This document shows positions 58,301 to 64,000 of a stretch of 64,000 nt of DNA, in pieces; position 1 is the first letter of the stretch; each line of letters begins with the position of its first letter. Both the position numbers and the translations under genes were made by a program. Under the pieces are notes generated by a model that was not told where the DNA came from, made no database searches, and worked only from the letters and a program-made list of their open reading frames with translations. Location of the stretch: contig NC_088297.1 in assembly GCF_032854445.1 (NCBI RefSeq), positions 6,197,991 to 6,261,990 on the forward strand, in the 5' to 3' direction. This DNA comes from Liolophura sinensis. Taxonomy: Eukaryota > Mollusca > Polyplacophora > Chitonida > Chitonidae.

Positions 58301-61300
58301 AGTCCTTTTGCGAAGTGGGGTTGAAGGCCTTTTGCGAAGTGTATATGAAGCCCGTATTCAGTATCAGTTTGAACCCCATTTGAAAAATGTTTTTGAAGCC
58401 CGTTTGCGAAGTGTTTTTGAAGCGTTTTTAATTGCTTTCTGCTGTTAAATCTCATTCTGCTTGTATACCTCATTCTGTCATACCAAAGGTTTCAAGTTGG
58501 AAATTGTGCTTGTGGATTTTTCGCGACCACGGACTGATACTATAAAGTCCGAAGTCGAAATTTAAACTACCATTTTAGAGATTATACATTGTATTTTGGG
58601 GTTTTAGCAAAATGGCCATCACATAAATGTTCTCTTAAGACATGTGTTGTGAACATTTTAATTTCCAGTACCAAGAAAGCATCTCAAGGATGTTTGTGGA
58701 ATTCACCCCTGCACTGAAGGGCCAAAGATTTCGATACCGGTATTTCAAATTACAATTAGAACGTGCCCCACGGCGTAATGTCAGGTACCTGACAATCAGC
58801 GGTGTTCCCCGCCCTCCCCCCTCGCAAACCAAAAATATATAAACAAAAATAAGCGTGGTTTAGCATGAGAACATATTATAGGACGCTTCACTTTCTGTGA
58901 AATGATCGTCACCCTGCATTTGAGGACCAAACCCAACATGTCTTACTAGAATTGCCCCCCACCTTGTGCCAGTTCAATGAATAAATAGTTTATTGACCTT
59001 GACCTATTTCTCCAGGTCGTTTTCCCATTGACCCTTATCTCGAAAAAGCTACCTCTTGCACTGTCCTTTCCACAAATAGGCATTTACTGGCTTAGATGAT
59101 GTTCTTCCCTGGGTGAACCACCGGCCCGGATAGCACAGTTGGTAGAGCGTCCGCTTCGGACCGGTAGATCCAGGATCAATCCTTGGTCGAGTCTCACCTA
59201 AGACTTTAAAAGAGGAAGTTGTAACTTCCTCGCTTGGCGTTCAGCATGAAGGGGATAGTGCAACGACTGGTTGACCCGTATCAGTATAATGGCTCGGGCG
59301 GGGCGTCTTACTTGCCTTCGGTAAGTAGTCTCAGTGATGCAGCACTAAATAAAAGAGCGGTGGAAATCCGTCCTGCAACAAGGAGGCACATTACACGTGC
59401 ATGCACCCTAATGATTCCTTCGTCGTCATATGACTGAAAAATTGTTGAGTACGACGTTAAACCTCAAACACTCACTCACTCACTCCCTGGGTGAACCGAG
59501 TTTATACATCCATGACCCACGCTCACTCCCACACCCACCTCCCTCTCTCAGATTATTAAATGTGTACACACGTAATCTTGTGTTTTACGGCAGCTGTGGC
59601 TCTGAGTCTGTTGTCCCTCTGTCCTGGCAGTTTAGCAGCTCCAGCGTCCACTCCACCCGATCTCCGTATTTTACCTTCCGAGGTCTAGGTGTACCGGATG
59701 TGCACATGATCAACTGTACCGTCAAGCTGTGTTTAGACCCCGGAAACTGTGAACAGGTGGGTGTGCTACACAGCAGTAAATTGATGACATGGTAAAAATA
59801 TGTTTTGAAAAGAAACAAAAAATCGACTATGAAACAGTTTCATGTGTTTTCGGGTTCTGCTTGCAGAGCGTACTTAGTGAATAAACTCAGAGCCGATGCG
59901 AAGGGCAGCAACTTACCGTTGTATACGTCCGCCGTTTTCGGATTTACGAATTTATACTTCTAAGAGATCTAATATAATATATAAGTGCTGTCTAAGAAGA
60001 TAACGTGGTCTTTTTGATATTTGGTTTCCGTACTTCGCGTAATTTTTGTTTATAATCGCGCACTATTTTGCTGCACTCTTTTTTTTTTTCGGAGATAAAA
60101 ATTCAGTACCACAGGGTATTTTAATCTCCTTTTTAAACCTTTAACCTCTTTTTAAACCCTTTCTTATACCACATTGCTAGGATAGTCCATGTTGCTGTTG
60201 TGATATGCGCCGTATTAATCGTGAGCAGCGGAGACAAGCTTTGTTAGCACAGAAATGCCTGTGGTTCCGAATGTGTTTAATTGCATAAGACCTAGTCAAC
60301 CTCCAAAACGTGTTTGGATTGTTAATGTCTAACGAATCGGTTTCTAAACTTAAAGGTCTCCTGATGTCAGAAATCAACTAATTTGCTTTTGAGCATGTCT
60401 TAGTTTATACTAAACATAGCTCAACAATAAAAGGTTCAAAATAATCGTTATCAAACCAGGGAAAATATACAAGATATATAAACCCCCCAGAAAGTAGGTT
60501 TAATCTAATTACGTTCAAAGACAATGACATGGACTAAAACGTGGCAGATCTCTATGTATTTCTCTTATACATATATAAACTATCATTTAAAACACGATCC
60601 CAACTGTGATTTAAAAAAAAGTCAGATTTCATATCATTAAACAGCTAAAGAAATATAATCGACATACACCGTCAACTTTGGATCGTTAATTTGACATGTT
60701 TTGTGAGAAATTAATAAAAATTGTGGTAGTTTTCCCTAAAGGGATGTGCAAAGACTTGTTTTTTTTTATGATAATCTGTGTCAATAAGTTTAAAATTAAG
60801 ACAGTTATGCGGGTTCTTGCCATGCCTTTGTCTTACAAGATAACGCCACATAATTAGAAAGGATTTGATTAGTGCATAATTTTAGTATGGTCTTTATACC
60901 CTATATTCTGAGGTGTATTTTGATGGGTTGTTCGTTGTGCTGTGTAAATTAGACAAAAGATAGTCAAATGCAGATATGCGCCTTTTCTGACAAATGTCAC
61001 ATCAGGATACCGTTAAGCAGTTTCGAAACCAGTTTTTACTCCTTAAAATTTGGTTTTGTAAGCTTTTATGTTCACAACATGGTAAATGACATTTTATGTG
61101 AACTTTTTCTACAGGTTATTTAAGCAAGCAAAAAACCGTTTATGAAATAATTGAAATAGGTAGTTGGAATATTAGCATGAAAAATGTTAGGCCTGTCATT
61201 TGTATCTGCTGCTCAAGTCAGAATGTCTCGCGCTGGTAGGAGATTGATTAGGTGTTTAGCGTCATGTTCAAGAAATTTTTCCATAATTTTCCATAATTCC

Positions 61301-62407
61301 ATGATTTTGTCCTCTTTGTTTTCTTCTTTGTTGCGTTCAAAAATAGTGATAGTTGTCAAAAATGATCACAAGTAACCAGTGAAATCCGGACTCTTGTCGA
61401 TTTTCCTCAGAGTTTTATTGTTACTGTTCATGTAAATGTATCAATAGTAGCAAATTACACCCCCCCCCCCCAGTGCCAAGCGGAATTGGGTCAAACAATG
61501 CAGTGATATTAATTGCAATTTATTAGAAGTTCTGTTAACCAGGAAAACCCTTATCTACCATGGCAACGTATGTTGTAGAGATATGAAGTCCACTTAGCGA
61601 AGGGCAACTTAACGCTAAGTAAGCTTCATGAAACCGGCCCCTGAAATGGTACAAATACCGTGGGACGTGACCGGCACGACCTTCGCTCACATCTTACTAA
61701 ATCACAAGTGGTATTAAATTTTTCGTCTTACATGAAGGGCGGTCTTGTGCTCTGTTATGCAAATGAGATAGTCCATGGCTTTGTACTGACGTTCGCCTGG
61801 CCAGGGGTATAAATAACTTCTTTCAGTTAGGGTCAGCAGTTGATCCAGCAACGGACCACCGTCACCGCTAAACATCTGCTGCTTCAAACTAAATGCACTT
61901 TTTTTTTATCCGACTGAATATTGCACGTAGAATTGAGTCCGCAAGTTGTTGGATTGTGTAAATATTTTAAAATTATCCTTTCTTCTGTTAGGACGCCCTT
62001 TCCTCAAGTCACATGGCTGTCATTAAGAGAATATTGAAACACACCATGCTTTCAGAGTCCTTCATGTTGATTGCGTTTACAGGTTTGTCAGGTGCCTGGC
62101 GAAAGGCGGTGGTTTTCTCCGAGCACAACCGTTAAATCGTTAAACACAAATCAAATTAATAAGAATAAAAAAACATTACAATTTTTGTTGGATGCCATAT
62201 TTATTTATTTATTTATTTATTTATTTATTTCAACTGGCATATTATTGATGTCTCGATACTCTACCCCCATTGGTTATTTTCCTCTCTAGGATTGTTCCAA
62301 TCTGCCGAACTTCGTCACGATTTCTTACCTAGAGACGACAACGCTGTCTACAGGCTCACTTTACCTGTCCGAGTCACGTGACACAGAAATGACCACGGAC
62401 AATTCCA
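50589..62407 (+). CDS. ZP-domain protein with C8-like insert, 9 exons, partial at both ends
   Basis: Exons: 50589-50690, 52343-52521, 53259-53407, 54323-54486, 55416-55528, 56052-56232, 57615-57693, 59594-59756, 62290-62407. All are GT-AG, each phase matches the next, and about 415 codons have no stop. The ZP-N half shows VTVDCG, GEIRAMY, FACEAE, ECGVQ, then VRIHVQNHVILVTDDDTEFE and VTCNY: four Cys with the F/Y spacing of invertebrate ZP domains. The ZP-C half shows MELIVEDLL...VRLHILDKPK, SLIFVEKCD, LVVDGCG, YFTFRGLGV, INCTVKLC, GNCEQ and DCS. ZP domains polymerise extracellular matrix, cuticle or egg-coat proteins. A C8-like eight-Cys module lies between the ZP-C strands. Signal peptide, start and C-terminal membrane anchor were not seen. 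I do not recognise a specific orthologue. Confidence 0.78.
51213..51320. repeat. 40-bp repeat, about 3 copies
   Basis: 'tctttctagtcaggtttccg' + 'ggtattattacatgccg' repeated, in the first intron of gene 2. Confidence 0.85.
51335..51605. repeat. Dispersed repeat copy 2
   Basis: Related to 37590-37835. Its right part ('tcgtcgtcgctgatctggtt') also matches the partial copy at 53775-53880 ('tgtcgtcgctgctttggttt'). Confidence 0.7.
51823..51972 (+). mobile_element. tRNA-derived SINE, 5'-truncated
   Basis: 'gtaaccagcggatggtctgg', 'cgccccaccataatgttggt', 'gaatacggcgtaaaac' and an aaataaataagg tail. Just upstream is a direct duplication of 'ttggaaattgtaagtaagaa' (51680/51714). Confidence 0.8.
52343..52521 (+). 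CDS. Gene 2 exon b: ZP-N first half
   Basis: Acceptor 'ttttctgtag' ends at 52342; donor gtatag at 52522; phase 1 in, phase 0 out. VTVDCG (Cys 1), TLTYVGEIRAMYAS, PFACEAE (Cys 2), then IVFTMVIEEDD and EECGV (Cys 3) match the invertebrate ZP-N pattern. GC content is visibly higher than in the flanking introns. Confidence 0.82.
52735..52945 (+). mobile_element. SINE-like remnant, second family
   Basis: 'aaatttgccgaatgtcgatg', 'gtttccagtttccaatgaaa', 'gggagtacggcgttcatcga' and a caaataaatcaaa tail, between ZP exons b and c. Confidence 0.55.
53259..53407 (+). CDS. Gene 2 exon c: ZP-N second half
   Basis: Acceptor 'gttgttcacag' ends at 53258; donor gtaagt at 53408; phase 0 in, phase 2 out. FKVRIHVQNHVILVTDDDTE then FEVTCNY is the ZP signature (V.V......T..D..F.V.C.Y), with Cys 4. 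An N-x-T sequon follows (NVT). Confidence 0.82.
53750..53880 (+). repeat. SINE tail followed by dispersed repeat copy 3
   Basis: 'taaaacaccaatcaaataaa' at 53751, then a partial copy of the 51335 repeat (gaacagttagaataaaaccc). Confidence 0.6.
54176..54305 (+). mobile_element. tRNA-derived SINE, 5'-truncated
   Basis: 'ccgcaacctgcggatggtcg', 'gctctgcccggtttccgccc', 'accataatgctggccgccgt', 'agtacggcgtaaaacaccaa' and a tcaatcaatcatt tail; ends 17 bp before exon d. Confidence 0.88.
54323..54486 (+). CDS. Gene 2 exon d: ZP linker and start of ZP-C
   Basis: Acceptor 'gttccttag' ends at 54322; donor gtataa at 54487; phase 2 in, phase 1 out. Begins with a Ser/Pro/Gly-rich linker, then ATMELIVEDLLTNAINHINL and DQEVRLHILDKPKE, the first strands of ZP-C (M.I......V..G..V.L.I). 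A SINE fragment ends just upstream at 54305. Confidence 0.77.
54530..55250. repeat. Dispersed repeat starting with a 9-bp perfect hairpin
   Basis: CCACCTCAC (54537-54545) and GTGAGGTGG (54553-54561) form a short hairpin. Downstream 'ccactgagccgatttctatg' is a phrase I associate with a common dispersed repeat. The right boundary is uncertain. Confidence 0.45.
55294..55362. repeat. (TA)n microsatellite
   Basis: About 65 bp pure TA run shortly before gene 2 exon e. Confidence 0.93.
55416..55528 (+). CDS. Gene 2 exon e: C8-like domain, first half
   Basis: Acceptor 'atccatcgtag' ends at 55415; donor gtaagt at 55529; phase 1 in, phase 0 out. VCPKYDLQPSPCDS then LNCTNLHGEPFVDCNS carries four Cys, including the first two of a C8-type pattern (C...L..EPF..C), with an NCT sequon. 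With the next exon it forms a phase 1-1 module. Confidence 0.68.
55606..55656 (+). mobile_element. SINE 3' tail fragment
   Basis: 'attcttgagcacggcgtaaa' followed by acaccaatcaaataaataaa. Confidence 0.8.
55843..56003 (+). mobile_element. SINE, second family
   Basis: 'tatcttgccgaaggtcgatg', 'gagcactccagtttccaccg', 'aggagtatgacattaaacca' and a caaataaataaacaaataaa tail; ends about 50 bp before exon f. Confidence 0.7.
56052..56232 (+). CDS. Gene 2 exon f: C8-like domain, second half
   Basis: Acceptor 'ttcgtgacag' ends at 56051; donor gtaagt at 56233; phase 0 in, phase 1 out. VVPVWEFVEKCQTD, IGECSPYW, YICALQEMYECIC and GVHVSWLPSAEC give six Cys. Together with exon e this yields the eight-Cys order seen in C8 domains of von Willebrand factor-D proteins (PF..C...V.P..F...C..D...C...C.L..Y...C...G....W....C). 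Family match is from memory of the pattern, not a search. Confidence 0.72.
56331..57190. repeat. 21-bp minisatellite, about 41 copies
   Basis: Unit 'tattccattctgttggcaca' + g, in the intron after exon f. The 21-bp period leaves long open frames on both strands (to 299 codons on the minus strand); codon content follows the repeat only. Confidence 0.95.
57615..57693 (+). CDS. Gene 2 exon g: ZP-C middle
   Basis: Acceptor 'tgttacccag' ends at 57614; donor gtaagt at 57694; phase 1 in, phase 2 out. TTKSLIFVEKCDLISDG then KTTPLVVDG matches the ZP-C step (V..C.......PL...GC). The GC cysteine is supplied by the next exon, and the phases agree. Confidence 0.72.
57727..57915. mobile_element. Foldback element with inverted ends TTAAGGCCAT...ATGGCCTTAA
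   Basis: TTAAGGCCAT at 57731-57740 pairs with ATGGCCTTAA at 57903-57912. Inside is a 13-bp perfect hairpin TCGTTCCATCGTC (57851) / GACGATGGAACGA (57871). Non-coding MITE-like element just after exon g. Confidence 0.72.
58225..58432. repeat. 24-bp minisatellite
   Basis: About eight copies of 'gaagtccttttgcgaagtgg' + ggtt, in the intron before exon h. Confidence 0.9.
59127..59487 (+). mobile_element. tRNA-derived SINE, third family, full length
   Basis: tRNA-like head: 'ggcccggatagcacagttgg' (box A), 'tagagcgtccgcttcggacc', box B-like 'ggatcaatcc'. Long body, then 'aaattgttgagtacgacgtt' and a cactcactcactcac tail. The 3' 'ttgagtacgacgt' resembles the other families' 3' end. Confidence 0.88.
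59594..59756 (+). CDS. Gene 2 exon h: ZP-C end
   Basis: Acceptor 'gttttacggcag' ends at 59593; donor gtgggt at 59757; phase 2 in, phase 0 out. Begins CGSESVVPLSW and continues to SPYFTFRGLGVPDVHMINC, TVKLC and PGNCEQ, the classical ZP-C finish (F.F......V.M.C.V.LC....C). An internal AG at 59629-59630 is an alternative acceptor but would break the phase with exon g. Confidence 0.82.
59830..61034. other. Intron of gene 2, no exon seen
   Basis: AT-rich unique sequence in the last visible intron with no convincing coding segment. Confidence 0.5.
61757..61840 (+). promoter_or_regulatory. Promoter-like block: octamer, TATA box, initiator-like motif (copy A)
   Basis: ATGCAAAT at 61757-61764, TATAAATA at 61808-61815, and TCAGCA with its A at 61835, 27 bases after the TATA start. 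Spacing fits a Pol II core promoter, but no conserved ORF follows: the short ATG ORF at about 62013 has an early stop in copy B. Confidence 0.4.
62085..62178 (+). mobile_element. SINE-like 3' fragment (second family), copy A
   Basis: 'tgcctggcgaaaggcggtgg', 'ttttctccgagcacaaccgt' and 'aaacacaaatcaaattaata', a shortened second-family SINE. The matching copy B is at about 63917-64000. Confidence 0.6.
62290..62407 (+). CDS. Gene 2 exon i: after ZP-C, last exon before gap
   Basis: Acceptor 'ttttcctctctag' ends at 62289; donor gtaagt at 62408; phase 0 in, phase 1 out. DCSNLPNFVTISYLETTTLS continues the Cys pattern NCEQ-DCS of ZP-C termini, then a Ser/Thr-rich stalk. The next exon should lie in or beyond the gap. 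Confidence 0.62.
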
Positions 62408-62419
62408 GTAAGTATACCG

Positions 62420-62666
62420 TGCTTTTCACGAGCTCATTCAGTGACTGATTGGGCGGAATGGGGCAACAATCACTCAATGATTGCTTCGGCGGAATATGAC
62501 AACAATCACTCAATGACTGAATGGGCGGAATATGTCAACAATCACTCAATGATTGCTTGGGCGGAATAGGACAGCAATCATCCAATGGTTGATTAGGCGG
62601 AATATGTCAACAATCACTCAATGACTGATTGGGAGGAATGGGGCAACAATCACTCAATGATTGCTT
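62420..62666. repeat. 36-bp minisatellite abutting the gap
   Basis: About seven copies of 'gactgattgggcggaatggg' + 'gcaacaatcactcaat', starting soon after the exon i donor and running into the gap. Confidence 0.92.
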
Positions 62667-62866
62667 NNNNNNNNNNNNNNNNNNNNNNNNNNNNNNNNNN
62701 NNNNNNNNNNNNNNNNNNNNNNNNNNNNNNNNNNNNNNNNNNNNNNNNNNNNNNNNNNNNNNNNNNNNNNNNNNNNNNNNNNNNNNNNNNNNNNNNNNNN
62801 NNNNNNNNNNNNNNNNNNNNNNNNNNNNNNNNNNNNNNNNNNNNNNNNNNNNNNNNNNNNNNNNNN
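62667..62866. other. Assembly gap (200 N)
   Basis: Exactly 200 undetermined bases; left flank is minisatellite, right flank is duplication copy B. Confidence 0.95.
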
Positions 62867-64000
62867 TACTCCCTTAAAATTTGGTTTTGTAAGCTTTTAT
62901 GTTCACAACATGAGTAAATGACATTTATGTGAACTTTTTCTACAGGTTATTTAAGCAAGCAAAAACCGTTTATGAAATAATTGAAATAGGTAGTTGGAAT
63001 ATTAGCATGAAAAATGTTAGGCCTGTCATTTGTATCTGCTGCTCAAGTCAGAATGTCTCGCGCTGGTAGGAGATTGAATTAGGTGTTTAGCGTCATGTTC
63101 AAGAAATTTTTCCATAATTTTCCATAATTCCATGATTTTGTCTTCTTTGTTTTCTTCTTTGTTGTGTTCAAAAATAGTGATAGTTGGCAAAAATGATCAC
63201 AAGTAACCAGTGAAATCAGGACTCTTGTCGATTTTCCTCAGAGTTTTTATTGTTACCGTTCATGTAAATGTATCAATAGTAGCAAATTACACCCCCCCCC
63301 CCCACCCCACCAGTGCCAAGCGGAACTGGGTCAAACAATATTATATATTTATTAGAAGTTCTGTTAACCAAGAAAACCCTTATCTACCATGGCAACGTAT
63401 GTTGTAGAGATATGAAGTCCACTTAGCGAAGGGCAACTTAACGCTAAGTAAGCTTCATGAAACCGGCCCCTGAAATGGTACAAATACCGTGGACGTGACC
63501 GGCACGACCTTCGCTCACATCTTACTAAATCACAAGTGGTATTAAATTTTTCGTCTTACATGAAGGGCGGTCTTGTGCTCTGTTATGCAAATGAGATAGT
63601 CCATGGCTTTGTACTGACGTTCGCCTGGCCAGGGGTATAAATAACTTCTTTCAGTTAGGGTCAGCAGTTGATCCAGCAACGGACCACCGTCACCGCTAAA
63701 CATCTGCTGCTTCAAACTAAATGCACTTTTTTTTATCCGACTGAATATTGCACGTAGAATTGAGTCCGCAAGTTGTTGGATTGTGTAAATATTTTAAAAT
63801 TATCCTTTCTTCTGTTAGGACGCCCTTTCCTCAAGTCACATGGCTGTCATTAAGAGAGTATTGAAACACACCATGCTTGCATAGTCCTTCATGTTGATTG
63901 CGTTTACAGGTTTGTCAGGTGCCTGGCGAAAGGCGGTGGTTTTCTCCGGGCACAACCGTTAAATCGTTAAACACAAATCAAATTAATAAGAATAAAAAAC
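62867..64000. repeat. Segmental duplication copy B (to window end)
   Basis: Near-identical to 61035-62178, beginning exactly at the gap edge and still matching at the end of the window. Confidence 0.93.
63585..63668 (+). promoter_or_regulatory. Promoter-like block (copy B)
   Basis: ATGCAAAT at 63585-63592 and TATAAATA at 63636-63643 with the same downstream sequence as copy A. Confidence 0.38.

Larger units (their letters stand above)
61035..62178. repeat. Segmental duplication copy A
   Basis: About 97% identical by eye to 62867-64000, differing by single bases, short indels, C-run length and a replaced stretch near 61495-61520. Includes an octamer/TATA block and a SINE-like right end. Confidence 0.93.

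Noticed and set aside
58670-58739. Candidate ZP-gene exon reading SISRMFVEFTPALKGQRF
   Set aside because: Phase does not fit exon g, and exon g joins directly and in phase to exon h to give the expected GC cysteine; it also interrupts the ZP-C order.
59131-59203. tRNA gene
   Set aside because: Has A- and B-box-like segments but is joined to a SINE body and tail; it is a SINE head.
61992-62082. Open exon-like segment DALSSSHMAVIKRIL... with GT-AG borders
   Set aside because: Exon h to exon i already joins in phase and continues the ZP cysteine pattern; the duplicated copy carries an early stop, so there is no sign of coding constraint.

Overview
This is a eukaryotic, repeat-laden animal window that I read as lophotrochozoan, most likely a mollusc. 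The reasons are: two multi-exon genes with canonical GT-AG introns; many tRNA-derived SINE copies ending in the 'gtacggcgtaaaacaccaat' + (aata)n tail that I associate with molluscan genomes; and metazoan-only domains (a PHD/TFIIS-central/SPOC protein and a ZP-domain protein). Species assignment is inference. Two 200-N assembly gaps lie at 28-227 and 62667-62866.

Gene 1 (plus strand, 5642-40855, 5' end outside the window) is a DIDO1/PHF3-family gene. I resolved fifteen exons whose splice phases agree at every junction and which encode 1,941 residues to a TGA at 40853-40855. The order is: C-terminal half of a PHD finger, acidic/Lys-rich linker, a Cys-rich C-x4-C...C-x3-C motif, TFIIS central domain, SPOC domain, then a very long last exon with an RS-rich block, a Pro-rich region and a GPR/RGRG tail. 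The N-terminal half of the PHD finger was not found in the upstream 5.6 kb. Its introns are full of minisatellites. Four introns carry arrays in which the true 5' splice site is the first copy of a tandem repeat. Intron 9 holds a 10.8-kb satellite with a 35-bp unit and a 2,780-bp higher-order period.

40856-50588 holds the presumed 3' UTR, then intergenic sequence with SINEs on both strands, a TTAA-flanked MITE that is a second copy of one in gene 1 intron 4, and simple repeats.

Gene 2 (plus strand, 50589-62407, possibly from 48885, open at both ends) encodes an invertebrate ZP-domain protein. Nine exons chain with matching phases. A pair of exons (55416-55528 and 56052-56232) with symmetric 1-1 phases encodes a C8-like eight-cysteine module sitting inside the ZP-C half. 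Skipping both keeps the frame.

The right end (61035-62178 and 62867-64000) is a near-identical duplication on the two sides of the second gap. It contains an octamer plus TATA promoter-like block and may be a real duplication or a haplotype/assembly artefact. The two genes show no functional link: one looks nuclear and transcription-linked, the other extracellular or membrane-associated.
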